A stretch of 64,000 nucleotides of DNA, from the NCBI RefSeq assembly GCF_963678635.1, contig NC_087069.1, forward strand, positions 28,808,776-28,872,775. The letters run 5' to 3'. Numbering within the stretch: position 1 is the stretch's first letter; every line of letters starts with the position of its first letter. Origin of the DNA: Symsagittifera roscoffensis. Lineage: Eukaryota > Xenacoelomorpha > Acoela > Convolutidae. Under the pieces are notes generated by a model. It did not search any database. It was not told where the DNA came from and was given only the letters and a program-made list of their open reading frames with translations. The translations under genes were made by a program, and so were the position numbers. Shown piece after piece: positions 11,805 to 21,177 of this stretch.

Positions 11805-12735
11805 CCCGCGTTGCGACTTTGCGGGACCCATGTTGCGACTTTGCGCGACCCATATTGCAACTTTGCGCGACCCATGTTGCGACTTTGCGCGACCCATGAT
11901 GCAACTTTGCGCGACTCATTTTGCGACCCAGGTCGAGATCGGGGACTTATGTTGCAACCATTGCGACTCGAAATGGTTCTGTTTCTACCATTGCGACCCA
12001 AATTGGGCACATTGCTACCTTTGCGACTCAAAATGGTATTTGCCAATTTTTCTCAACCGAACAAAAACTATGCTACTCTGCGCGACCAAAACAAGATATT
12101 TTGCGACTCTGTGCGACACAAATTAGCTTTGTTGCGACTTTGCGCGACCCCCCACATTAGCTATGCTGCGGCTTTGCGCTACCCATATTAGCAATGTTGT
12201 GACTTTGCGCAACTCAAATTAGCTTTGCTGTGACTTTGCACGACCCAACTTAGCAATTATGCGACTTTTTGCGACCCATATTAGCTCTGTTGCGACTTTG
12301 CGCGAACCAAACTAGCTATATTCCGAATTTGCGCGACCAAAATGAGCCATGTTGCGACATTGTGCAACCAACATTAGCTATTTTGGGACCTTGCGCGTCC
12401 CAAATGAGTTGGATTGCGTTTTGTGCGACTCAAGCCTCTTGGGGAATGATAGAATTTTGGTAGCAGAAAGTCCATTCCGACAACCTGTTTTGGTTGCAAC
12501 ATGAGTCGCAAACAATAGGACTCAAAACGAGTACATTGCGACAAATTCGACTCAAACTGTGTGTGTTGCTAACATTACGATTAAAAATGGTTATGTTGCG
12601 ACTCTGCTCGACCAAAGAAGTTTTATGCGTTTTGCGCGACCCAAACAAGATATGTTGCGACCTTGTGCGACCCGAATTAGCTATGTTACAACTTTGCGCG
12701 CGACCCAAGTTAGCTATGTTGCGACACCGCTGAAA
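11805..12735 (+). repeat. Tandem satellite, 22-bp and 31-bp periods (block 1)
   Basis: At 11,810-11,925 a 22-bp unit (ttgcgactttgcgcgaccca + tg) repeats. From about 12,117 to 12,427 the same 22-mer is extended by 9 bp (aattagcta) to a 31-bp unit, with roughly ten consecutive copies. Between them is a less regular part containing gtcgaga/tcggggacttatg, which recurs in the other blocks. Overlapping open frames on both strands (SRKVATWV-type peptides) are by-products of the repeat, since neither period is a multiple of three. Confidence 0.85.
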
Positions 12736-12949
12736 AACCGCGCAAAATTTGAACGTTTTTGAGCTGTTTATACGAAAAATTGTTTAAATCTTGCGTGGCT
12801 TTTGAACGGTTTTTGAGCAATTTATCTAGAAAAATTGCTGAAAAACTTTTCAAATTTTGCGCGGTTTTTAAGAGGGGTTTTTAAGAGCTCATTATGACGC
12901 AAGATTTTGATCGCAATTAATTTTAAAAAACGCTCATCGCTATGAAAGC

Positions 12950-13085
12950 TGTGAAAGCTACTTCTAGTGTAATTGCTATGAAAGCTGTCTGGCAAATTAG
13001 CAAGTAATTACATCATTTCGTTGGAAACTCTACGGTTATTATTTAAAAAGTACAGCTCTAGGATCCATCTTTAAGATCCATCCTG
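12950..13085 (+). repeat. Block-leading flank repeat, copy 1
   Basis: The sequence 'gctatgaaagctgtc ... tacagctctaggatcc' immediately precedes the satellite block at 13.1 kb. A diverged copy (gctatgaaaactgtc ... acagctctaagatcc) precedes the block at 14.7 kb (14,607-14,708). This shows that the satellite blocks move as part of a larger unit. Confidence 0.6.
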
Positions 13086-13370
13086 CGACTTGACGCGACC
13101 CATGTTATGATTGTGCGCGACCTATGTTGCGACTTTAAGCGACACATGTTGCGACCCGGATTGAAGTCGAGGACTTATGTTGCGACCATGGCGGCCCAAA
13201 TAGGGTATGTTGCTACAATTGAGACTCGAATGAGGTTAATTATGCGACTTTGCGCGAGCCAAACAAGGTATTTTGCCTTTTGTGCGACCAAATTAGCTAT
13301 GTTGCGACCTTTTGCGAAATGAAGAAGCTATATTGCGACTTTGTGAGACTCAAGCCTCTGCGGTATGATG
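13086..13370 (+). repeat. Satellite block 2
   Basis: Short block of the 22/31-bp repeat including the gtcgaggacttatgttgcgacca segment in pieces. It ends in 'actcaagcctctgcggtatgatgg', the same 3' edge as the block at 14.7 kb. Confidence 0.75.
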
Positions 13371-14160
13371 GAATACCCGCGGTCTTCACAAGTTGAGGTT
13401 GTTCGCCTAATTTGAAGCAAAAATTGAGCGGTTTGAGAGGTTATTTTTAGATGATCGTGCTCAAAACATTGCTTCTTAATGAGCGGTTTCAACCGATTCA
13501 GATTGGCTTATCTAAGAACACTGCTCAAAAACCACACAAGATTTTAAAGATTTTCGAGCGGTTTATCTTAAAAAAGCGCTCAAAACCGCTAAAAACGCTT
13601 ATTATGAAGCAACATTTTGAGTGCAATTGTCTAAACAACCGCTCAAATAGCTCAAATCTTGCTTCAATTTAGATGAAAACACTCGACGCTGGATTTCATA
13701 TAAGTTTCTTTTTGTTAGATGTGTTAAGAAACCTCTCAAAAAACTTCGACCACTGCTCAATTTGGTACTTGGCATCCACAAGCTTTTCCAGTTTTTGGCT
13801 TCTTACACATTGTGATGACCTGAGAAATCAACGAAGCAAAAAATTCGTAACATAAAACTTAATGAGGGCAAATTTTTGAATTTACATGATCTGTTGAAGC
13901 GTATTAAATTAGTTCACAAGTGATTCTATGTTTATTGCTGTCTTTTTTTTATCAGTCGAATTTACCTAACTATCACAATGTGTCAACCATGGTGTATTTT
14001 CATGCAAGTTATCAATGCTATCCATGGATTCGATTCTGTTTAGATTAAAACTAATTTTGGTGAAAAATTCCTTCAGGTCTCATAACAAGTCTCCTGCCTT
14101 CCGCCGATCCACAACGGTGGTGTCCAGACTGGCAATTGAAAGAATTATTCTTAAAATTTC
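13371..14160. other. Degenerate repeat-like DNA, no gene
   Basis: 'gagcggttta'-type motifs recur here (13,420-13,660) and in 12,740-12,925. They look like degenerate copies of one another. No coding evidence was found. Confidence 0.4.
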
Positions 14161-14164
14161 TCAG

Positions 14165-14480
14165 ATGAAGAAAGCACGCTGAGAAGAAAAGTGACAAGGC
14201 TACAGACAAAGTGATTCCCACAAACTTCCAAAGGACGCATTTCTTCCTCGGTCAATGTGGAGAGCGAGCAATCTTGTAATCGAAGAATCTTGTTTTGCCA
14301 AAAAGCCTGAGCGAGATGATTCTCAATGAGATCCCAACTGTGGCACGAGACCCAAAAACATGTGGTCATTGCTCAAGGAGCCATTTTCCTACCGACAGTT
14401 TCGAATCAAGAAGAGTCTGACGACGACTTTCATAAAAGATTGCGTAAAACCTCTCGGTAAAGTAACGTTTCAGTAATTTA
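14165..14480 (+). pseudogene. Partial third copy of the gypsy pol fossil unit
   Basis: It matches the starts of the two units downstream ('gaagaaaa.tgacaaggct', 'cagtcaatgtggag.g', 'gaggaatcttgtt.cgcc', 'gagcgagatga'). It is truncated before the reverse transcriptase/RNase H part. Confidence 0.6.
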
Positions 14481-14699
14481 AAAAAAACCGCTGATGTGAT
14501 GCGGAGGACGAGATGATACTAGTGAAGTTCATCGCGGAGTTAAGATCAGCTGACTCTAGACTCAAGTTAACTGAGGCAAGTAGACATAGTACAGACTTAA
14601 GTCTCAATGCTATGAAAACTGTCTTACAAACTAGAGATTAAATACATCAATTTGCAGGATTCTCTAGGATTAATATAAGAAAAGAAAATGCTTACAGCT

Positions 14700-15150
14700 C
14701 TAAGATCCTTGTTGCGACTTTACACGACCTATGTAATGACTTTGCGCGACCCCTGTTGCGACTTTGCGCGACCCATATTGTGACCCGGGTCGAGGCCGAC
14801 GACTCATGTTACGACCATTGCAAATCAAAATGGTTCTGTTGCGACCCAAACTGGGTATGTTGCTACTATTTTGACACAAAATGGGTGTGTTGCAACTTTG
14901 TCGAAAAAATTTTATGCAACATTGCACGACCCAAACAAGATATGTTGCTATTTTGTGCGACCCAAATTAGTTATTCTACCACGTTGCGCGACCCAATTTA
15001 GCTATTTTGTGACTTTTTGCGCCCCCATTAAGCCGTGTTGTTACCTTGAGTGACTCAAACTAGCTATGTTGCGACTTTGTGCAACCCAAATTAGCTATGT
15101 CGCAACTTTGTGAGACTCACGTTTCTGCGGTATGATGGAATTTCGATCGC
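14700..15150 (+). repeat. Satellite block 3
   Basis: The same order of sub-blocks as block 1: 22-bp units, then a 'gacccgggtcgaggccgac' segment, then 31-bp-like units with 'cccaaattagctatgt'. It ends 'ctgcggtatgatggaat' and runs directly into the pol fossil unit. Confidence 0.8.
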
Positions 15151-15186
15151 AGAAAATCCACTTTTACGACCGATTTCGGTCGACAC

Positions 15187-16380
15187 ATGAATCGCAGACC
15201 TCGGCCCCGGAATTTTAAAAAAATGATCGACATTTTTGTTAGAAAAATTTCCATGCCCGCTTTCGAGAAGAAAAAAGACAAGGCTGCAAGCAGAACGAAA
15301 ACCGCAGACCTTCTAAGGACGAGTTTTTTACTCAGTCAATGTGGAGTGCACGCAATCTTGAAATTGAGCAATTTTGTTCCCCCGACAAAAAATTTAAGCT
15401 AAATGAAACGAGACTTCTGCGGCACAAGACTACTGTGGCACGAGACTACTGCAGACCCAGAGAAGTGTGAACAATTAACACCCATAAGGGACTGTTCAAG
15501 CTGTGTCAACTACCTCAAGAGTTGAAGCACAGTTCGTCAATCTTACAAAATTTCATCGAGAACACATTCAAAGGAATCAAAGGCATCATTTTTTCCAAAA
15601 CGACCTCCTCGTCTGCAAAAGAAAATCACGCGAGCAACACAACAAGCGAATGACAACAATCAATCGACGACTCAGAGAAAACAAAATTCATCATAATGAG
15701 ACCAAACCAAACTCTTAAAACCCAGCAACTGTTTCGTTTTTTGGCTTTCCAGTGTTAGCTGATTAAATCAAACCTGATCATAGGTTTGTTGAAAGCATTG
15801 GGAGCACCAAGATATCCGCGAACCACAAAGAATTTTGATCTTTTTGTGGGCTGGCAAACTTTACGGACGAATGATTCCGAGCTTTGACACTAAGATGATC
15901 CCACTCCAATACTAATGAATACAAGGCATAGAGTGGACACAGACCAGCGCAACAAGTGCTTTTGGAATACCAATCAAGGACTCTGCTCAAAACCAGTTGT
16001 GCAGCCCTACTCCCTGAACAAAGAAATGACTGTGACCAGCGATCCTTCAGAGTAGACAGTCTGCGTGGTTTTCGCAGGAGAAAGACATCCAGCGATTTCA
16101 AGAAAGCTATCATCAGATGTGCCTAAATACTCGAAAAAAGAGCGAGAGACTTTGGCAATCGTGTTTGTGTTCACACGACTGAAGCAGTTATGTAATGTCA
16201 GTTCACTCTACAAACCGATCAGTACTCAACCCTTGCAGTATTTCTCTGCGCCAGACGGAGAGATAATAAAAAAAAACTTCAGCCAGAATAACCAGATGCG
16301 CTATTGCGCTACTAGGATTTGACTATAAGTTGACATATGTGACAGAAAAGCAGATACTGCATGTGGACGCTGTGAGGAGA
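15187..16380 (+). pseudogene. Gypsy RT/RNase H fossil, unit 1
   Basis: The 3' part encodes recognisable Ty3/gypsy pieces: a connection-region segment GKLYGRMIPSFDTKMIPLQY (near 15,853-15,912, all on one frame) and the RNase H signature HPAISRKLSSDVPKYSKKER followed by TLAIVFVFTRLKQL (16,085-16,190). The 5' part (15,187-15,720) has no recognisable domain. Multiple stops interrupt the unit. It is a different gypsy family from the elements at 2-8 kb and 45-52 kb, judging by the RNase H sequence. Confidence 0.65.
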
Positions 16381-17545
16381 TTTCGTTTCGCAGAACTCGG
16401 CCCGAGAATTTTGAAAAAATTGCTCCACATTTTCGTTCGAAAATTTCCCGCCCGCTGTCGAGAAGAAAAATGACAAGGTTGCAGTCAGAGAGAATACCAC
16501 AGACCCTCAAGGGACGAATTTTTTTCCTCAGTCAATGTGGAGTGCAAGCAACCTCGAAAACGAGGAATCTTGTTCCGCCGACAAGAAACTTGAGCGAGAT
16601 GACACGAAACTACTGCAGCCCCAGAGAAGTGTGAACAATCAACACCCAGCAGGGGTTGTTCAAGCTGTGTTGACTATCTCGAAAGTTGAAGCACTGTATG
16701 TCGATCCTTCAGAAATTCATCGAGAACACATTCAAAGGAATCAAAGGCATCATTTGTTCCAAGACGCTCGTCTACAAAAAAATTAACGCGAGCAACACAA
16801 AAGGCGTATGACAACAGTCAAAGAACCACTCAGAGAAAACAAAATTCATCATTAATGAGACCTAATCAAACTCTTAACCCCTCACAACTGTTTCGTTTTT
16901 AGACTTTTCAGTGTTAGCTGAGGAAATCAAGCCTGATCATTGACTTGTTGAAAACATTGGAAGCACCATGATATCCGCAAAACACAAATAATTTCAATCT
17001 TTTTGAGGACTGGCAAACTTTACGGTCAAATGATTCCGAACTTTGTCACCAAGATGATCCCACTTCATTACTTATGAAGTCAAGGCATAGATTGGTCACA
17101 GACCAGCACAACATGTGCTTTTAGAATACCAATCAAGAACTCTGCTCAGAACCGATCGTGCAGCCCTACTCCCTAGGCAAAGAAATGAATGTGACCAGCG
17201 ATCATTCAGAGCAGACAGTCAGCGTGGTTTCCGCAGAAGAAAAACATCCAGCGATTTCAAGAAAGCTATCATCAGCTGTGAGTAAGTACTTCAAAAGAGA
17301 AGGAGATACTTTGACAATCGTATTTGTTGTCACACGACTGAAGCATTTATGGAATGCTAGCTCACTCTACAAACAGATCAGTACCCAACCTATGCAGTAC
17401 CTCTTTGCGCCAGACGGAGAGATGTCAAAAATAGCATTAGCCAGGATAATCAAATGCGCTGTTGCGCTATTAAGTTTCGACGATAAGCTGAAATATGTGA
17501 CAGGAAAGCAGATACCCCATGTACACGCTGTGAGAACACTGTAAT
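16381..17545 (+). pseudogene. Gypsy RT/RNase H fossil, unit 2 (tandem)
   Basis: This is a direct tandem repeat of the preceding unit at about 1.17 kb spacing. The RNase H frame (17,158-17,544) is longer here: HPAISRKLSSAVSKYFKR, TLTIVFVVTRLKHL, ISTQPMQYLFAPDGE, then KYVTGKQIPHVHAV, the normal end of gypsy RNase H (usually GKQIPHADALSRL). The catalytic 'DHKPL' region is decayed to ISTQPMQ. Confidence 0.7.
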
Positions 17546-17609
17546 TCGACGATGAAAGACCCGAAGAGGAGAATATCAGTTTTTTTTTCAGAATGAGATC
17601 TTTGCAGAC

Positions 17610-18014
17610 ATGCAGACAATCAAGATGAATAAAATCAAAAGCGACCTCCAAAAGTTGAATCGAACCTTTCAAGGTGCCTTCAGGCTGATAGAAAGCGGTG
17701 ATTGCAGACAAAGCGCAGAATATCATCTTTTAAAATTGCTTAAATTTGTTTACAATCCTTTGGGTCGGCAGGGGGTCGAATCACTGAGGAGAGGAGTCCC
17801 TTCAAATCCGCCCCTGCTTGTCTCTATTCGATGTCTAATGAACGCTGATATTGAAGCGTGCAAAAACGATCCCAAAGTCACATTCGCAAGCTTAAAAAAA
17901 CTAAAACTGTGTTCACTGGGTGACAAGAGCGGGCCAACAGTTTTCTCGAGACTAGTTTTCGAGACTAGTTTTGATGAGTTTCTTAATTTTAACGAAATGA
18001 TGAAATTGGCATAG
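17610..18014 (+). CDS. Unknown 134-codon open frame
   Basis: Open from an ATG in a lysine-rich context (MQTIKMNKIKSDLQKL). The central residues NPLGRQGVESLRRGVPSNPP are encoded by a hAT-type MITE fragment (17,756-17,816). The C-terminal part (MNADIEACKNDPKVTF ... FDEFLNFNEMMKLA) has ordinary composition. It could be a fossil of the neighbouring pol unit or a chance frame; no family is recognised. Confidence 0.2.
   Translation: MQTIKMNKIKSDLQKLNRTFQGAFRLIESGDCRQSAEYHLLKLLKFVYNPLGRQGVESLRRGVPSNPPLLVSIRCLMNADIEACKNDPKVTFASLKKLKLCSLGDKSGPTVFSRLVFETSFDEFLNFNEMMKLA
17756..17816 (-). mobile_element. Terminal fragment of the hAT-type MITE
   Basis: 'cctttgggtcggcagggggtcgaatcactgagg' followed by TCAAATCCGCCCCTG, the outer end of the family seen complete at 59,591-60,031. 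Only about 60 bp remain. Confidence 0.6.
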
Positions 18015-18320
18015 TAAACACTCAAAACCTACAATTGTGAATTTTTTTAATCTGAAATATTCACATCCGCTCTTCTTTCCCTTTCCCACCACCCTCCATT
18101 TTTCTATCCCCTCAATTTTTGTATTTGTATAGCTGTTTCGTCGGCTCTTCCTCTATGCAAAATTTTTTGTCTGATGTTTTCAAAATTGAAAAGGGAAGAT
18201 GTGAGAAATCAAAAAATAATTTTAACTTTTTGAAAAAAAAACTCTTAAAATGTTAAGCATACAATTTCTAACTGGCTGCCGTCAACAAGATGTCACCACC
18301 AAATAACCAAACACATCCCG

Positions 18321-18560
18321 TTGTCAAGACTTATAAAACAAACAATTGACAAAAATTACTATGGCAACATCAAAAAACTTGTTCAGGAAATTGATCGCTT
18401 AGCACCAGATCGATACAAGGTCGCGCCTAAAGCAATTAATTCAAATGAGGTGACAATTTATCTTAAAAAACATCCCTCCAAACTAATTAGCTCTCAAGTT
18501 CCAGAAAAATATTCGGAAGAAAACAGCCTTCCTAGAAGCTCACGACATAAAAAAAATTGA
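18321..18560 (+). CDS. Small unknown open frame
   Basis: 79 codons, basic (MSRLIKQTIDKNYYGNIKKL ... HPSKLISSQVPEKYSE). It has normal amino-acid composition but no recognised family or splice sites. It may be a genuine exon or a chance frame. Confidence 0.2.
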   Translation: MSRLIKQTIDKNYYGNIKKLVQEIDRLAPDRYKVAPKAINSNEVTIYLKKHPSKLISSQVPEKYSEENSLPRSSRHKKN

Positions 18561-18701
18561 TTTGGGGATGTGGGAGGGGGCTGTTGTGATGAGTCGGCTC
18601 TGCCTCTTCTAAAAATTTTACAAGTTTATGTTTTTTTCACAATTTCCGATCTAGGAATTTCTTTAGGGGGCAGAATTTCAAAAAAATTGAAACTTTATTG
18701 G

Positions 18702-18921
18702 GGCTCTTTTCCAGTTCCCCCCCCCCCCTTGAATTTCAATTTTGAAAAGTCTATTTAACGTAGTCATAAAGCAATGAAATTTTGCGTGTTGAACAAATCG
18801 ACAATTCTGAACAGATTTGTTCTTCATACTTTAAAGCGTAACATCACGCATTTAGCCGTAATAACACGTAAAACAAACAGAATACTCGGTATTTTGAAAG
18901 GGGGGAAACTGGAAAAGAGCC
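18702..18921. mobile_element. MITE with GGCTCTTTTCC termini, 220 bp
   Basis: Terminal inverted repeats GGCTCTTTTCCAGTTCCCCCC and GGGGGGAAACTGGAAAAGAGCC. They are flanked by 8-bp duplications tttattgg (18,694-18,701) and tttatcgg (18,922-18,929), 7 of 8 identical. The interior is non-coding. A homologous copy sits at 28,084-28,294. Confidence 0.85.
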
Positions 18922-18944
18922 TTTATCGGCCTTTTTGTTAGGTC

Positions 18945-18984
18945 GGCTCTTTTTCCTTTCCCCCCCCCACCTGCAAAAAGAGCC
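18945..18984. mobile_element. 40-bp deleted MITE remnant with perfect target duplication
   Basis: GGCTCTTTTTCC, a C-run, then CAAAAAGAGCC, flanked by identical 8-bp gttaggtc on both sides (18,937-18,944 and 18,985-18,992). It is an internally deleted member of the GGCTCTTTTTCC family reduced to little more than its termini. Confidence 0.8.
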
Positions 18985-19292
18985 GTTAGGTCGACCAAGT
19001 TGATTTTACAAGCTCCCACGGACCGCTACAAAGACCCTTTTGCGACCAAACTTTTTGAGCCCCAGGCAAAACTTAAAAAAAACACACACACTGCGCTTTT
19101 TTGGCGCGCGCTTCCCCCTCAAAGTAAATATATATTGGCGTCCGTCGGTTAAAATTATTAAGGGTCCGGTCCTTCAGCCTAAAATGGAGATATTAAAATA
19201 GTACAAATTGGGGATTCTTTGGGTTGGTAGAGGGTCGCATCCGTGAGGGAAGCGCATGGCAGCCCACCCCATCCCCTTAAATCCGCTGGTGG
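18985..19292 (-). mobile_element. Degenerate hAT-type MITE copy
   Basis: It shares 'ggtcgaccaa.ttgatttt', 'ttttttggcgcgcgct.ccccctcaaagt', 'atatattggcg', 'tttgggt.gg.ag.gggtcg' and a decayed end TTAAATCCGCTGGTG with the full-length copy at 59,591-60,031. The outer left terminus is missing. Confidence 0.65.
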
Positions 19293-19481
19293 TTTAAACC
19301 TTGGTTTTTGTGAAAGTATTTGAGTGCAAGTATACACAAACTAAAAAATCAATTATAATCGTAAAGATCTAACAAAAAGATTTTTCCAGAAATATTTAAA
19401 AGAAATTATTGATAAATCCATGAACGCATTCCTCGTTTTTATATTGACCTGAAAAAACTGCAGCAATGGTTGAGAAAAATT

Positions 19482-19693
19482 GGCTCTTTTTCCTTTTTCC
19501 CCCACCTGCAAAATTTCATTAGTGAAATTTTGTTCACATTATCTGAATGCTACAAAAATTGGCATGCGAACTATTTAGGCCATGACAAACATATTTGGTC
19601 TTCATCGTTAACCTTGTGAAACCCCTGGTTACGCCATAAAACTGGCGCTTATGTGAAGTGGGGGAGGGGGGAGTAAGGGAAGGAAAAAGAGCC
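19482..19693. mobile_element. MITE with GGCTCTTTTTCC termini, 212 bp
   Basis: Starts GGCTCTTTTTCCTTTTTCCCCC and ends GGAAGGAAAAAGAGCC. Flanking 8-mers are gaaaaatt (19,474-19,481) and aaaaaatt (19,694-19,701), 7 of 8 identical. The left edge of the large duplication (19,542) lies inside this element. Confidence 0.8.
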
Positions 19694-19913
19694 AAAAAAT
19701 TGATTGTTGTTTTTTTTTTGGTTTAGCCTAAAATTATTTTGTTAACAAAAAGAGATGAGCCCAAAAAGTCAAAAATCAAATTTGGAACAAGTTTTTGTAA
19801 AAGCGCGGGAGAAGGAGCGTTATCGTGTAACAAAAAATATACAAACTCACTTACTTGAACTAAATTGACTTGGACTCTACGACCTTACTTTCAAAAACTA
19901 CAAAAACATCGCA

Positions 19914-20930
19914 ATGTACGGAGGAAATGCTTACCACAAACCAGGAGCGAAAAAAGGAGCAGCCAAAGCCACTTCGCTGCCAATCGAGAAGTTCGACGAC
20001 TTCGTTCCAAGAACTCCGGGTGCAAACCCGAAGAAAGGCAAACTGATCTCGGCTTTTCCTGTCGGCGAGAAGCGTTGTCGCGTCCGAAGAGCTGCATACG
20101 ACGAGCAATCGAAACAACTTTTCATCATTCTATCTGAAGCGAGTAGTGAAAATATCTATGCCAGTATCCAGGTGTATAAATTGAACGGGAAAGTGTTTGA
20201 GAAGCAACAGGAGCCACTTTCGGCCGGTAGAATCGGAGGTCTAGTTGTCCTCGGTGGCCATAAAGTAGTCGTGACGATGATGCAAAAGGACCCGAAAGCA
20301 ATCAGCGCTATGAGTCTCAAACCTAAATGGGAGGCGTTTAAATACGACGACAACTTGTCGGGTTGCGAGCGACTCAACACTGACAAAGTGCCCCCTCCTC
20401 CTCAAAACGACAGCTGGGTTTTATCTGAAGCGGGTCCAAACTTTTTCTTGACTAGTCCAGAGCAGACAAAAATGTTTGAATACAAGAAGTCTGGTAGTGC
20501 AAACCCAACTCGTGAAGTCAAATGTATGAAGATGACCAATTTGGAAAGCATGACTTTTTTCCCAGATCACAAAACGTTCATAACCGTTCACAGAGACAAA
20601 GCGTACAGATGGGCTGATCGAATGAATTATCACGCGTTTGTTCACAAAATGAATGATGGAGCGTGCACAAAATTGTCAAAAATTGACCACGTTGACATGG
20701 GCATGTTGTGTATTTTCGACAAAACGAAAGTTCTGCTAAGTAGACGCAAACCACTGTGGGATACCCTGGATTTCCAGACAGTTGACCACACAAAACCGGA
20801 TGACTTGAAACTAATAGACTCAAAGTGCAAGCTCATTAGGCCGATGGTGATGGTAGGAACAGAGAAAGTTCTGGTTTCTCTGGACGACACTAAAGATACA
20901 CAGTTCGGACTAATGCAGCTGTCTTTCTAA
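19914..20930 (+). CDS. Intronless gene, 338-aa protein of unknown family
   Basis: This is the only long intact non-transposon frame in the window. The start ATG follows an A-rich leader (acatcgca), and an AATAAA lies at 21,172-21,177, about 240 bp past the stop. There is no signal peptide or membrane segment, so the product is probably intracellular. The first ~45 residues are basic and Gly/Lys/Pro-rich, probably disordered (GAKKGAAKAT, GANPKKGK). The remainder alternates short hydrophobic strands with polar turns (KQLFIILSEAS, GLVVLGGHKVVVTM, HKTFITVHRDKAY, EKVLVSLDDTKD), which suggests a beta-propeller-like fold; this is an inference from pattern only, with no WD or Kelch signature. GC content is higher than in the surroundings. 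A duplicate at 26,900-27,903 is broken. Confidence 0.75.
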   Translation: MYGGNAYHKPGAKKGAAKATSLPIEKFDDFVPRTPGANPKKGKLISAFPVGEKRCRVRRAAYDEQSKQLFIILSEASSENIYASIQVYKLNGKVFEKQQEPLSAGRIGGLVVLGGHKVVVTMMQKDPKAISAMSLKPKWEAFKYDDNLSGCERLNTDKVPPPPQNDSWVLSEAGPNFFLTSPEQTKMFEYKKSGSANPTREVKCMKMTNLESMTFFPDHKTFITVHRDKAYRWADRMNYHAFVHKMNDGACTKLSKIDHVDMGMLCIFDKTKVLLSRRKPLWDTLDFQTVDHTKPDDLKLIDSKCKLIRPMVMVGTEKVLVSLDDTKDTQFGLMQLSF

Positions 20931-21171
20931 GGCTAAAAACGGTTCAACGATCTAGCCGTTTGAGCTCTATGAAACCATTTCATATCTAAGCGAAAGTTTT
21001 GAACTTAATGACCAAATTTTTTTTACTAAGCTATGATACCATAGGTTAAAGATCCCGAATCCAGTTTCAAGCGTTACTGATCGACTAGATTTTGATTTTA
21101 GTACCAGCCTTACTGAAATTGACAAAATCTATTTTACTTTATGAATAATCCACTATAAACTGTTTTTCCAA

Positions 21172-21177
21172 AATAAA
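21172..21177 (+). promoter_or_regulatory. Candidate polyadenylation signal
   Basis: AATAAA in 'ccaaaataaaactataaac', the first such hexamer after the 338-aa frame. It is conserved in copy 2 near 29,127. Confidence 0.4.

Noticed and set aside
11510-12191. Overlapping long frames on both strands in the satellite (178 and 159 codons)
   Set aside because: They follow from the 22/31-bp repeat, which lacks stops in several frames; periods are not multiples of three and the peptides are repeat artefacts.
20156-20890. Minus-strand frames opposite the 338-aa gene
   Set aside because: Five or more overlapping antisense frames recur in both duplicates only because the sense gene is GC-richer and lacks antisense stops.
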